Shown piece by piece: positions 11,061 to 22,171 of a stretch of 64,000 nt of DNA. Below the pieces are notes generated by a model that was not told the origin of the DNA, ran no database searches, and saw only the letters and a list, made by a program, of their open reading frames with translations. Each line of letters starts with the position of its first letter. The first letter of the stretch is position 1. This DNA is from Sarcophilus harrisii (taxonomy: Eukaryota > Chordata > Mammalia > Dasyuromorphia > Dasyuridae). Location: contig NC_045430.1 in the NCBI RefSeq assembly GCF_902635505.1, positions 274,532,681 through 274,596,680 on the forward strand. Direction: 5' to 3'. The position numbers and the translations under genes were made by a program.

Positions 11061-11659
11061 TTTTAGAGAAGAATGAGTGCAAGGAAGGCATCAGAAACTC
11101 AAAGTGTTTCTCAATATGGAGAAAGCAACCTCATCCCCCTCCCCAACCAACCCACCACAAGGACCTGGTGGTTGTTTGTCTGCTTATAGTAATCAGCATT
11201 TCATGGTATCGTGTGCTTTGGCAGAATGCCCACAAATTCCTTAAGTGGCTCCATATTTGGGCTCAGAGTAAGACTGTGTCTACTAATTACTAGCTCCTTT
11301 GAATAGCAAATCCTACAGAAGGGGACAGACCTTGATGTCTGTCAAGCTGAGCACCCTGCTTGGGAGAGAGAGTGTGTCAAAGTTGAATGGAGGCTATTTT
11401 TGTCACATGTCTTTTTATTTGTCATTTTTTATTCGTTCAAAGTGTCGTGTCAAATGTCTGCTCCAACATCCCAACTCTTGGGCATCCCGAATCCAATTGG
11501 AATACCTAAATATAGCCACTCAAAGCCATTCTGGAATTCCTATCATATCCTGAGCTAGAGGTGGGAAAAGAGAACCCGATCACTTGCCACTCAGAGACAT
11601 GACACATTCCCAACATCTCGGAAAGGCAGAACAAAACCGGAAGACTGATCTTAAAGTAA

Positions 11660-11880
11660 TATGTAATATTTGTTGTTGTTCAGTGATGAACAACTCTTTG
11701 TGACCCACTTTGGGGACATTTTCTTTTTTTTAATTTTTAATAATTTTTTATTGACAGAGGGGATATTTTCTTGGCAAGATATTAGAGTGGTTTGCCATTT
11801 CCTTCTCAGGATTAAAGTGATTTGCCCAGGCTCACACAATTAGGAAATGTCAGAAGCCACATTTGAACAGCTGAAGATGA
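11660..11880 (-). mobile_element. SINE with RTE-like tail, interrupted
   Basis: GTTGTTGTTCAGTGATG, CTTTGTGACCCACTTTGGGG, GTGGTTTGCCATTTCCTTCTC and GTCAGAAGCCACATTTGAAC follow the reversed SINE. A 33-base insertion splits it at 11726-11758. Confidence 0.78.
11726..11758 (-). mobile_element. Micro-insertion of an L1 3' tail
   Basis: A T/A-rich 33-base piece ending TTTTTATTGACAGA lies between GGGGACATTTTCTT (11712-11725) and GGGGATATTTTCTT (11759-11772), a 14-bp target duplication with one difference. It is the same tail type as the insertion at 4510-4563. Confidence 0.65.
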
Positions 11881-11889
11881 GTCTTCTGC

Positions 11890-12300
11890 AGATCTAAGTT
11901 ATGGGAAAAGGAAAGGCCAAGAGATCTGGGTTGTTTATAGGAAGGGTTATAGTGTCAAGTTGATGAGTAATTTTGAGAAAATTTTCTATAAAATATCCCT
12001 AAAGGTACTGAAAATGCTCCTCACTTGTTCAATTTCTCCCTCCCTTCAAGATTCTGGTCCAATTCTATCACCAATTATGGGATTACAAGGATTGCTTCCT
12101 ACTCCTATTTTTTCTCCAGTCTATATAGCTAAGTTTGTTGTCTCAAACATGTCTTGAGGCGGATGCATCAGAGCTTCAGAATAAGTGTTCTATCAGAAAG
12201 AGAACTAGGGCTGTCTCTCAAAGACCATCTCCCCATAACCTCAGTCCTACTGGAACACTGACCTCTAGCTTTGAGTGACACCATTTGGGGAAAGGATGGG
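11890..12300. other. Unassigned sequence
   Basis: Nothing recognisable beyond a short open frame without homology. Confidence 0.35.
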
Positions 12301-12309
12301 CAAATACAC

Positions 12310-12720
12310 AGACAAATCAATAAGATCAATTTAGTAGAGATAAGTGTAAAATCTCATCTTTCAGCCTTTGACTTAAGTTCAAGAAATCAATTATGCCAGT
12401 ACTATGTAAGGGAGGGACACGGGAAGTAGCTCATCTGAAAAAGATCTCCAGTTTTGATTTAGCAAGCGCAATATGATTCAATAGTTCAAGAATTCAACCT
12501 GGCCACCAAAAAAGTTAATGTGATCTTAGATTTAATTCAATGGGACCTAGTGTCCAGGACTAAGGATTTGATGGTCCATTGCACTCTGCTCTGGTCAGGA
12601 ACCATCTTGAATGTTGCATTCAATTCCAACTGCCTCCATTTAAGGATTCCAAGTGAGAAAACCCAAGAAGGATGACCCGAGTCATTGAAGTCCATCACGA
12701 ACATTCAGGATGAGTGACTG
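12310..12720 (+). mobile_element. CR1/L3-type LINE fragment
   Basis: GTGATCTTAGATTTAATTC, CTAGTGTCCAGGACTAAGG, TTGCACTCTGCTCTGGTCAG and AAGGATGACCCGAG follow the sense order of the CR1/L3 region that lies upstream of the pieces seen elsewhere in the window. Confidence 0.6.
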
Positions 12721-13099
12721 AAGTGGCTGTCAACTGTCACCAAGACCCGAATAGCCTCCAAACAGAGCAGGCCATATACAGGCATCAGGATATAAATACA
12801 AGTTTAATTTTAGAGTGGGGGAAACACTTGCAAGCAGAAATCCTCCTGAGTAGGAGGGCTTACTCTACTGGTACAAAGGCAATGCAAGAAGGCTGGATCT
12901 TAACATAGTCACTCTTAAGTCTGGAGTAGCAGCTGTCATGGCAGGCTCATGCATGGACAATGCAGGAATTTCTGAGTCCTGTGGGGAATCCCCCAGTGAA
13001 CACCTGGTGCTAGTCAAAGCCATACACTTTGCCAGGGGGTGAGATCATCCGGAGCACAAAGAATTGTTGTTATGCCATGCTCGGGTCCCAGCCTGCTTA

Positions 13100-13385
13100 C
13101 TGAGACTTAGCTCTGGGATACAGGTTGTCTCCAGAATATTTTGACACAACTAATTGAACACCATATGGTTACTACCATCACCTTTGGGCCCTTTCCATCT
13201 AGGAATATGTCTCATTCTCAACAGCTAACGCTACCATATGAGCATTCCTTCCCAGGGCTCTATGTATATCAAAATCTTGGCAGAAAGTTTAGAACCTTGG
13301 TAAAATGTTTAAGTGGATTAGATACAAGAGTAATAAAATACTAGCCATGGACATTTATGTCTCGGATGTGGCAAAATCTCCAGTT
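13100..13385. other. Unassigned sequence
   Basis: No feature recognised next to the poly-C tract. Confidence 0.35.
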
Positions 13386-13448
13386 CCCCTCCCCCTCCCC
13401 CCCCCCCCCCCCCCCCCCCTCTCTTTCTTTTTCTTTCTTTTCTTTTAC

Positions 13449-13482
<34 letters not shown>
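13386..13482. repeat. Two long poly-C runs around a pyrimidine tract
   Basis: C runs of 23 (13397-13419) and 33 (13450-13482) flank a CT-rich stretch. A 12-base G run follows at 13581-13592. Open frames that read as polyproline or polyglycine are products of this composition. Confidence 0.95.
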
Positions 13483-13483
<1 letters not shown>

Positions 13484-13599
13484 CTGAAACTTGTTCTCCC
13501 TGGCATCTGCTACAGAGTGAAAGAAAGCAAAAGTTAAGTGTTTAATGCAAATCTCCTGACTCCCACCAGGTGCTGGGAAAGGGGGGGGGGGGTTGTCAG

Positions 13600-14735
13600 T
13601 CACTCATCATAATCAGCACAGGCTGGTGAGTGCATTTTTCCACCTGGTTCAAACAGCTGTAGAAAACTTGTCACACACACACCCCCATACACACACTCAT
13701 TGATTTGACTGGAAAAAATGTGCTCACTTTACTGCACTCACTACTTGGATCCACCAGCTCCTCACTGCTTGACCCTGAGGTCTTGATGAGCCTATTCATT
13801 TCCCTGACTCTGGGAAAAAGAAAATAAATGACCTGCTTTTGCCCCTTTTATTTCTTCCCCTCTTCTCTCCCTGTCTCCCCTGCTCTTTTCTCCTCACCCC
13901 CCTTCTTTTTTTTTATTCTCTCCATCTCTCATTGTGTCTTTCACCTTCAAATTCCCCATGCCAGATGATATCCAGACACCATCCCTTCTTCCTATGGATA
14001 CCTGAGAAGTCCCTTTTATGATTCCTGTGCCCTTTGACCCATAGGCTAATGGGACATGAAGCCCATAAGGGGAAATGAACAAATTTCTAGAGACAAATCC
14101 TTTATATCTCATTTGGCCAGGTAACAGTTCTCTCTCCTTAAACTGGGGGCTTTCCCTGGACAAAGAGGCGGTTTTGTGAATAAAGGCTTTCCAAAGTCTT
14201 TCTATAAAAACATAACGACATAAGGAAGTGCCTCTCCCCATCTGTCTGGTTTCAGCTGATGTAAGGAATCTAGCTCTCCTGCTGTATTCTGCAAGACATG
14301 GAATAGCTCCTTTCCTAATGTTCAATGATACTCGGGAGGCTGGAGGAAGATTATGACTCTGACAAACACAGTCATTGAGCTGCCTTCAATAAATGGTACC
14401 AGAACATGGAGCCCCACTGAGCATAATATTTAAAAAGCTCAAATCAGAAATTATTCTCCAAGTAAACAAAATGCAAAATGAGGCCCAGCGAAGGCCAAAA
14501 GTTGAATCCTGACTTTGGTCAGAGCAAGAAAGCAGCTACTCTGACATATGAGGTGGTAGCTTTTGAAAAACTTAAATGCTGAAACCACACATTGTGAATA
14601 AGACTTTTTAAAAAGCATGCCGTACAACATAGAGAGAAAAATCTCCATGGTATTTGAGTTCAGTGCACCCAAAATATCCCTGCATTTGATTCAGGGTACT
14701 AGAAATACAGAGACAAAAATAAAAAGTCACTCATC
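13600..14735. other. Unassigned sequence with pyrimidine tract
   Basis: A CA-rich patch (13674-13700) and a CT-rich stretch (13845-13930) are present. The 143-codon minus-strand frame at 13894-14325 shows no recognisable domain and is probably chance. Confidence 0.4.
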
Positions 14736-14739
14736 TTGT

Positions 14740-15120
14740 GAATAAGTTGAAGAAACTGAGAGTGTTTTGCCCAGGGAAAAGAAGATTTTAAAGGGAAATG
14801 TTCATTGCTTTTAAGTATTTTGCTGTCACATGAAAGAAGGATTAGGCTTCTTCTCTGGTCTCTGAGGGCATGAAGACTATAGCAGGGTTGCATGGCAGTG
14901 GCAGGAAGCATATTTATGCCTGATGCAAAATAAGTCTTTCCTAACAATATGAGCAATCCCTAAAGGGAGTGGGTTTGTTCCTTAGGAGGCAGTGAGATCT
15001 CTCCGATAGGAGCCCTTCAGGCAGTCGTGCTGGATACCAGTTGTAGAGGTTGGTCAGAGAGAAGCTCTTTTCTTAAGCATGTATTAGGCTAGATCCCTTC
15101 CAGCTATTAGACACTGGGAT
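14740..15120 (+). mobile_element. CR1/L3 3' end
   Basis: AGAGTGTTTTGCCCAGGG, TTTAAGTATTTTGCTGTCACATG, GAAGAAGGATTAGGCTTCTT, AATAAGTCTTTCCTAACAAT, and TAGATCCCTTCCAGCTATT with ACACTGGGAT in sense order down to the 3' end. Confidence 0.72.
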
Positions 15121-15264
15121 GTTTACCCTGTTCTGAAGGAGATTGAGAAGATAAGAAGCACATCGTGAGAAGCCTATAAAGTTTAGATTATTGATATTTC
15201 ATATCCTGAGTCATGGGTGCTCTTTGTCTTTTGCAAAAACAAATAATTCTGAGTTCTATTGGCA

Positions 15265-15515
15265 GAAAGTGATAGTAATAATATCTAGTGTTTGCATGGT
15301 CCTTTAAGACTTGAAAAAGCACTTCATAGATGATCTCTTTTGGTCATCACGACTAACTTTGAGAGAGGGAGGCTATTATGTGCCCACACAGAAGAGAAGA
15401 CAGAGATTAAGAGCTTTGGCTGAGGCCATGTGGCTAAGTGTCTGAGGTCAAATGAGAACTTCAGATCTTTGTGATAGCAGATTACATTTTCTATCTGCCA
15501 TGTCACTAAGCTGTC
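15265..15515 (-). mobile_element. MIR-type SINE
   Basis: GATAGTAATAATATCTAGTG, AGCACTTCATAGATGATCTC, CTGAGGCCATGTGGCTAAGTG and CATGTCACTAAGCTGTC in reversed MIR order. Confidence 0.65.
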
Positions 15516-15784
15516 TCTCCTAACAGCAGCCGGTTTCTTTTTTCCTCAGATACTAGGTTTTGATGAAAAACAAATGGCCTTCGGGAAGGCCCAGAGGGGG
15601 CTGGTTTATCCAACTGAAGTCATTAATATCTTGAGAAGGAGCAAGAACTTCACTGGGAAGGAACCACAGGGCTCAGAAATACAAACGCAAACATTTCACC
15701 AGGTTTCTCCTGTGGACTTTATCAAAGGGGTATAAAATTTCTGTTAGCAGGTCAGAAAACCATTTATTTTTGCCTTGGTAATAT

Positions 15785-16085
15785 TCAGTCTTTCACAGAA
15801 TCAGGGGACACTCAGTTCAGTTCTTACCTGAATAGTACTCCTGTCTTCAACAGATCTGCCAAATTTTCAGTCTTTGCTTGAAGAGCTCCACTAAGGGAAC
15901 GCCTACTACTACTTCCCCAGACAACCCATTCAGCACCTGGACAGCTCCATTGGTGTGGAAGTTTATCCTGCTTGCTGAATTTGCCTCTTCTGTTTGTCAT
16001 CAATCCCGCCCTCCCTCCAGGTGAAGCAGAAAAGGTTTAATTCTTCCAGTCTTTCAAACCTGGATCTCCTGACCCCAAGAGGAGC
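15785..16085 (-). mobile_element. CR1/L3-type fragment
   Basis: TTTTCAGTCTTTGCTTGAAG, ACAACCCATTCAGCACCTGG and ACAGCTCCATTGGT, then a CAGTCTTTCAAACC end, match reversed CR1/L3 order. Confidence 0.6.
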
Positions 16086-16314
16086 TAGAAAATTGTCCAG
16101 TGGTCATATCTACCCCCTCATTAAAATGCCTTCATTCGAGGAGGCTGAAATAAGGGATCTGAATTATTGAGAAATCCTAAATCCTATGATTTGATATTTC
16201 ATGTTGGTGTCATGGGCATATGTTGCCTTGATTGGAGAAGGTAATTAATATTTTGCTGCTAGTGACCTCCATCTCAACAATTATCTTGTGCATAATTTGA
16301 ATGTTTCAAATCTA

Positions 16315-16435
16315 CCTATATATATTTCCCTTGAAAGAATATAAGCTCCTTGAGAAAAGGAACTTTTTTTTTTTGTATTCTCAGAACCTAGAGCGGTGCC
16401 TGATGTATAGTAGAAAATTAATAAAAACGGCTTTG
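16315..16435 (+). mobile_element. L2 3' end
   Basis: GAATATAAGCTCCTTGAGAA, then GTATTCTCAGAACCTAGAGC and GTGCCTGATGTATAGTAG with AATTAATAAAAACGG. Confidence 0.75.
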
Positions 16436-16571
16436 ATTCAGGATCACACGTCACCTCACTTGGATCATAGGTTTAGCCTACCAAACGATCCTTTTTGCTC
16501 TGGTCTGTGCTTTTTTTCATCTGTGCTTCAGACTGATATCCAGGGTTTCATCTTCATATGCTGCATTTTCT

Positions 16572-16737
16572 TTTTTTTTCCTTTTTTATTATTTTTTTTA
16601 TTTACAAGATATATGCATGGGTAATTTTTCATCATTGACAATTGCAAAACCTTTTGTTCCAACTTTTCCCCTCTTTCCCCCGGCCCTTCCCCCAGATGGC
16701 AGGTTGACCAATACATGTTAAATATGTTAGAGATATA
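16572..16737 (-). mobile_element. Severely 5'-truncated L1 with target duplications
   Basis: The minus strand reads an L1 3' end of marsupial type: CCATCTGGGGGAAGGGCC, TTTTGCAATTGTC, ATTACCCATGCATATATCTT then A-rich. It is flanked by CTGCATTTTCT at 16561-16571 and 16738-16748, a perfect 11-bp duplication. About 166 bases were inserted. Confidence 0.85.
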
Positions 16738-16769
16738 CTGCATTTTCTATTTTAAAATATCCAGTAATT

Positions 16770-17220
16770 CCTTCTTGCCTGCCAAATAAAATATAAATTC
16801 TGGAGCCAGTTTACAAGGCCCTCCACAATCTGGCTCCAACAGACCTTTGCAACCTTTTTTCATCCTATCCCCCTTTAAGAATTTTTTTTTCCCAAATAGG
16901 ATTCACTTTCATTCCTCCCTTCCTCCATCTTGTCCTGTCTTCTCTCATCTTTGCATCTTCATTCCCATTGTCCAATGTCTGGATGGTCACCTCTCAGGAG
17001 AAGTCCCTCCTTCCTTCAATGCCCAATTCTGTCCTCCAGGTTACTGTGGTCTCCCCCACCTCAGACTCCGCTCAGAATTTCACCTGGACTTTTCATTCCC
17101 CATCTCTCACTCTCTCATTTGTTCATATCTTAGAACTCTCTGTGACAAGTCACATCCTCTGCCATCTCTCTTGGCATCCCCGCTGTCTTGTATAACAGAT
17201 GCCTAATGAATGTTCCTTGG
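16770..17220 (+). mobile_element. L2 3' region
   Basis: AAAATATAAATTCTGGAGCC, AAGGCCCTCCACAATCTGGC, ACCTTTGCAACC and a CTTGTATAACAGATGCCTAATGAATG end follow L2 order. Long open frames on this stretch are repeat-derived. Confidence 0.65.
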
Positions 17221-17394
17221 ATTGATTTAGGTGGAAAGTGATTTTTACAGCAGCTTTCTTGATAACATTTGGGGCTAATGGGGCAGCAATACGATTCTTT
17301 CATTTTCTACTGCTGCTTTGAAGGAGTTTTTATGTTTGCTCTTATTCTTGGCTGGATCTGAGATTATTAGAAATTTTCTCCATCACTTTAGATG

Positions 17395-17560
17395 GACAAC
17401 CTGTGCCTTGGAGACTTACAGAGCAGCCTGGGGTACTTAAAAATTAAGTGACTTATCCAGGACCATACAACCAGTAGGAAACAGTGGGGAAGTAAATCTG
17501 GTTCTTCCCGACTTCTGGGCTAATTCCCTCTTCACCAAGTCACACTGCCTTCTCCTCTGT
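17395..17560 (-). mobile_element. MIR-type SINE
   Basis: AAATTAAGTGACTTATCCAGG, CATACAACCAGTAGG and CTTCACCAAGTCACACTGCC in reversed order. Confidence 0.65.
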
Positions 17561-18200
17561 CTTTTATAGCTTGAGTTTCATCTATGAATATAAACTTACA
17601 CTAACCAGGATGTAAGTAAGGAAATAGGCAAGGAGATATTCCTTCTGTCTTTTTTTTCAAGTTCCCTAACTGGGTCAGTAATGGTGCTTTTCAACAAAAA
17701 GCTTTATAGTAACTGAATTTGGGGAAAATATGTTTAGAAGAATTATACATGTTTAACTTATATTGAATTACTTGCTGTGTAGGAGAGAGAGAAAAATTCA
17801 GAACACAAGTTTTTGCAAGAGTGAACATTGAAAACTATCTTTGCCTGTATTTTGAGAAATAAGAAGCTATTATTATTTTTTAAATAATTGAATTTGCAGA
17901 AAAAATGGTCAGGCAGCTCTGGATCCCCGTGACACTTGCAAGAAACTCTAATGGCAACTTCATTTTCACAAGAATAAATGATACAAGTATTTATCATGTG
18001 AGAGTGTGACTCAGCCCCTGAGCTCCTGGAAGTCAGTTTTTAGAAGTGATCACCTCTAATGGAAAAAGTCAGTGCCCCAAGGGGAAAAAGAAGATTAGAT
18101 ATTTTGACATAATAAGATCAATAAGGTTTGTGAAACCATTTGCTAGGGGTTTTAGTGCCATCTCTTGTTATGAAATGTGAAACACAGAATGGTGTGACTA
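17561..18200. other. Unassigned sequence
   Basis: AT-rich DNA without a recognised gene or repeat. Confidence 0.35.
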
Positions 18201-18204
18201 TGTG

Positions 18205-18965
18205 GGAAAGGCATGTACATGTATGCAATGGAAGGCTGTTGTACCATAAAGAATGATGAAAGGAACAATTCAGAAGAACCTGGAAAGACTTACTATCAAT
18301 TAGGGAATGGCTAAACAAGTTGTAGTAAATAATTGGGATGAAATCCTATTGTACTATAAGAAATGGCAAGCAGGATGATTTAAAAAAAAAACCAGCAGAG
18401 GCAGCTTGGTGGCACAGTGGATAGAGCACCAGCCCTGAAGTCAGGAGGACCTGAGTTCAAATTTGACCTCAGACACTTAACACTTCCTAGCTGTATGACC
18501 TTGAGTAAGTCACTTAACCCCAATTGCCTCAGGGAAAAAAACCTGGGAAGATTTACATGAACTGACATAAAGAGAAGTGAGGAGAACCTGGAGAACATTT
18601 GTACATAGCAACAGCAATGTTGTACGATGATCAGCTGTGAATGATTTAGCTATTCTTAGCAATGCAATGATCCAAGACAATTCCAAAGGATAAATGATGA
18701 AACGTGTTATCCATATCCTGAGAAAGAACTGAAGTTTGAATGCAGACTTTTTAAAAGCTTTATTTTTTCTTGGAGTTAGGGGTTGGGTTTTTGGAACTTT
18801 GTTTTCTTTTGCAATATGACCAATATGGAAATAGGTTTTGCATGATTGTACATGTATAATCTTTGTAAAATTGTTTATCTTCTCAAGGGAGGAAGAAGAG
18901 AATTTAGAAGTCTATAATTTTTAGATGAAAGCTAAAAATTGCTTTTATATATATTTTTTAAAAAT
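18205..18965 (+). mobile_element. L1 3' region, partly duplicated and split by a SINE
   Basis: TTAGGGAATGGCTAAACAAG, CTATTGTACTATAAGAAATGG, GGGAAGATTTACATGAACTG and ATGATCAGCTGTGAATG are the marsupial L1 3' region. A first partial copy of the same part (CTGTTGTACCATAAAGAATG to GAACCTGGAAAGACTTAC, 18230-18293) precedes it, so the module occurs twice in a row. Confidence 0.7.
18394..18534 (+). mobile_element. tRNA-headed SINE inside L1
   Basis: AGCAGAGGCAGCTTGGTGGC through AACCCCAATTGCCTCAGGG, nearly the full consensus. A-run plus CC (AAAAAAACC) on both sides is the target duplication, and the L1 reads on across it. Confidence 0.9.
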
Positions 18966-19319
18966 AGATACGATAATATGGATAGTTTAAGAGAAATTAG
19001 GGATATCACATATTACTTAATGCAGTGAAGTGACCAGAAACAGGTGAATGATTTGTTCATTGATATCAATATCTTAAAGACAAACAATTTTGAAAGGCTT
19101 AGGATCTCTAATCTGTCCAATGACCCATCATGATTCAGAAGACTCATGAAATATGCTATCCATTTTCTGGTAGAGAGGTGAAAGAATCGGTGCAGGTTAA
19201 TATTTTTATGGAGTTGGGCAAGAAAGAGATCAAAGTAGGAATCCACTTCATTTGACTATACATATATTTAATAGGGTTTTTTCTCAATGATGGGAGAGTG
19301 GGAGAGAAAGAAGATAAGT

Positions 19320-19522
19320 TTTTTGTTTTTTGTTTTATTTTGTTTGTTTGTTTGTTTTGTGGCTTTTTTTATTTGTTTGTTTTTTGCTGAAGCTATTGGA
19401 GTTAAATGATTTGCCTGGGATTATACAACTAGGAAGTGTTAAGTGTCTGAGACCAGATTTGAATTCAGGTCTTCATGACTTCAGGTCTGATGCTCTATCC
19501 ACTGTGCCACCTGCTGCCCCTT
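19320..19522 (-). mobile_element. tRNA-headed SINE with T/TTTG tail
   Basis: A T-rich TTTG tract (19320-19383) precedes GCTGAAGCTATTGGAGTTAA and ends CCACTGTGCCACCTGCTGCCC, the reversed SINE. Confidence 0.85.
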
Positions 19523-19589
19523 TGTTAATTTTTTAAAAATGTCTAGAGCCACAAGATTTTATCTTGTGTCTTGTTTGAGTGTCTCCAGT

Positions 19590-19790
19590 CAAATCAACAA
19601 AAACTTATTGAACAATTGCTATGGGCCAAGCAATGTGATGTTCTGGGAATATGTCTCTCCCCATTAGAATGTAAGCTCCTTGAGGGCAAGGCTTGTGTTT
19701 CTTTCTGAATATAAGCAGAAAGACTGTCCTTACCCCCAAGAAGCTTACATTCTAATGCGAAGAGACAAAGGAATATGAAATGTGAGGAGA
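19590..19790. mobile_element. L2 3' ends in both orientations
   Basis: Reversed L2 (ACTTATTGAACAATTGCTATG) is followed by sense L2 (GAATGTAAGCTCCTTGAGGG), then reversed L2 again (CCCAAGAAGCTTACATTCTA). These are nested or rearranged copies. Confidence 0.55.
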
Positions 19791-20139
19791 AGGGACTATA
19801 ACAGAAATATGAGAAGAGAAGTTCCCATTACAGAGACATGGTAAAGAAAGACTAGAGTCTTAGGTATATAACCTGAAGAGTAATGAAGAATGGCTGGTTT
19901 GGGCCAAAACAAAGGTTCTGGGAGGAACTGGTCAACTGGAGTAAGAGGACACAAGGACAGAGGGCGCTTCCAATGTAGGAAGTCCTGGTTGGAGTGAATT
20001 TCTAGGGTGAGGATAGTTTTATGGCGTAGAAAAGTCTGGAGAGCCAGAAGTGCAACCTCAAGGGGACTGGCTCCTTTAGGCAACCTCTCAGATCAAACAG
20101 TTGTGTCTCAGAGATTGAATTGGGGCTTTGACTGCTAAA

Positions 20140-20345
20140 GGATTTCCAGAGTCAGCAAATCTTAGTCTTGGAAGGGATCTGGGTGGTCAACCCTCAGAGA
20201 GACAATCTTCTCAGCAGCTCAACCAATAAGTCGTCCCCCAGTCTTTGTTTGAAGACCTCTGATGAAGAGGAACCTTCTACCTGGGGAGACTGTTCATTCC
20301 ACCTTGGAACTGCTCCAACTCTTGGGAAGTTTCTCCTTCCATCAT
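20140..20345 (-). mobile_element. CR1/L3-type fragment
   Basis: CTTGGAAGGGATCTGGGTGG, CAGTCTTTGTTTGAAGACCT, CATTCCACCTTGGAACTGC and GGGAAGTTTCTCCTTCC in reversed CR1/L3 order. Confidence 0.65.
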
Positions 20346-21140
20346 ACCATGGTGGGATGGCTAGAACACTGGCCTGGAGTCTGAAAGCCTCAAATCCTGC
20401 CTTTAACATTTTTTAGGTATGTGACTCCAGGGAAAAAACACAACATTTCTGAGCCTTGGTTTCTCCTCTGTGAAATGTGGGAATTGGATTAGATGAGATC
20501 AAATGAGATCATGTTTGTAAACTGCTTAGCAATAAGTGTCTGGCATTCAGTAGGTGCTCTATAAATACTGCTCTCTTTCCTTAGATACAACTTTTTAACT
20601 CTGTGTCTACCATCCTAGACCATTAGGAGAAGCTAGGCTTGGAGTCAGGGAGACTGGAATTCAAACTGACTTCAAATACCATCTGTGTGACCCTAGGCAA
20701 GTCTGTTTGCCTCAGTTGTTCTCCACTGTAAAATGGGGATAATAACAGTATTTACCTCCCAGAGTTATGAGGTTAAATGAAATGATACTTATAAAGTGTT
20801 TAAAACTCTGCCTGGCACACAATGGGATTTGATAAATGATTCTTCATTTCCTCCATATAAGATTCAATTAGCTTCTTTGATACTCCTGCCAATTACTCCT
20901 AATTCTGTCCTCTGAGATAAAGCAGGATGGCTCGGATCTTCCAGGCTATCTCCTAGGAAACAGAATGGAAGGATTCCAGATTTTGAGCACAAGCCTTGAG
21001 TTCAAATCCTGTTTATTTCACTTATTGTCTATGTGACCTTGAACAAGTCAACCTCTCTGAGACTCAATTTCCTCAAGTGTAGAATAAAGGAATTGGACTA
21101 GGTGGCCTGAAGGTCCATCATAACCTAAGTCTCTGGTCCT
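20346..21140 (+). mobile_element. Three MIR-type SINEs in a row
   Basis: MIR hallmarks occur three times in the same orientation: about 20350-20580 (GGTTTCTCCTCTGTGAAATG), 20620-20850 (TTGTTCTCCACTGTAAAATGGGG) and 20970-21130 (TTTCCTCAAGTGTAGAATAAAGG). Confidence 0.7.
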
Positions 21141-21539
21141 GGGAGGTGTTGGACTTTAGCCACCATGTCCCCTGAATGTTCTCTTCTCTAAGTTAATCCT
21201 CCCCCGTTCTTTCAATCCATGGCATGAGCTCAGTGCCCTTGCCTGGATGCCTATCCAAAGTGGGCACTTTGTACTTGTAGCCTTGGTGCTGAGCACAAAA
21301 CTGAGCCATAGAAGTTGCTGAATAAATACTTATTCTTTAAGTGAATGAAGCAAATAAGCAGAAGCAGTTGAAAGAGTGAGAGGGAAAGGAAGGCTTGGTA
21401 TAGACACAGGTGGCAGCTGAGGTGCTGCTGGGACATCTCACAGGGAGCTCAGCAGACACTGGAGGAGGATCATTGAATGTTGGAGTGAATATGGAAGGAA
21501 GTCTAACGGTATCGTAACCCTCTTGAGAGAGATGAGAGG

Positions 21540-21690
21540 CAGCAAGGGGTTTGAAAGATGGCCTCAGAATCAGGGAGGCCTGTGTTCAAGTCCCATCTCT
21601 GATATGTAATGGGTGGATGACCCTGGATAAGTCACTCAGTCTCAAAATGACTCAGATAACCTCAGGGATTCTAAACCTGAACCTGGTAAA
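21540..21690 (+). mobile_element. tRNA/CORE-SINE fragment
   Basis: GAGAGGCAGCAAGGGGTTTG, TGTGTTCAAGTCCCATC, GACCCTGGATAAGTCAC and a CCTCAGGG end. Confidence 0.65.
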
Positions 21691-21782
21691 CTTAAAAAAA
21701 AATGGATAATTATTTCATTAAAATTGGTTTTCTTTGTAATCCTGGGAATTTTATTTTGTGCCCTTAGAAATCTTATTCTGGG

Positions 21783-21928
21783 AGATGGCAGCTAGGTGGT
21801 GCAGTGGGGAGAGCACCAGCCCCAAAGTCAGGAGTACCTGAATTCAAATCTGGTCTCAGACACTTAACACATCCTGGTTGTGTGACCCCTTTGCAAGTCA
21901 CTTAACCCCAATTGCCTCAGCGGAAAAA
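21783..21928 (+). mobile_element. tRNA-headed SINE
   Basis: GATGGCAGCTAGGTGGTGCA to AACCCCAATTGCCTCAGCGG, with a short A-rich end. Confidence 0.9.
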
Positions 21929-22171
21929 ATATTCTGGGAAAGGAGTCGTAGCTTTCAGCAGACTGCCAAGGCGGGGCGGGGGGGATATTTAAAAAGTGAA
22001 GTACTTCTACTCTAAGGTTAAGTGAAGCAGAAACACATTGGTCTAGAGAATTTCTTAAAAGGCAATCCTGGATCCCAAGGAAATCACTGATCACATCCAA
22101 AAAGTCCCAACCATCATGCCTTATTTAGCAGGCTCCAGTGCTCTCCTCTTCTGTGTACACTTCCAGTATGT

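Noticed and set aside
13305-13545. Proline-rich and glycine-rich small proteins
   Set aside because: They are pure translation of the poly-C runs, with no support outside them.
13894-14325. 143-codon minus-strand open frame as a gene
   Set aside because: No recognisable domain; it overlaps a pyrimidine-rich stretch and has no neighbouring exons.
18394-18534. tRNA gene
   Set aside because: The A- and B-box-like text is the tRNA-derived head of a SINE; no full cloverleaf is expected and the copy has SINE target duplications.
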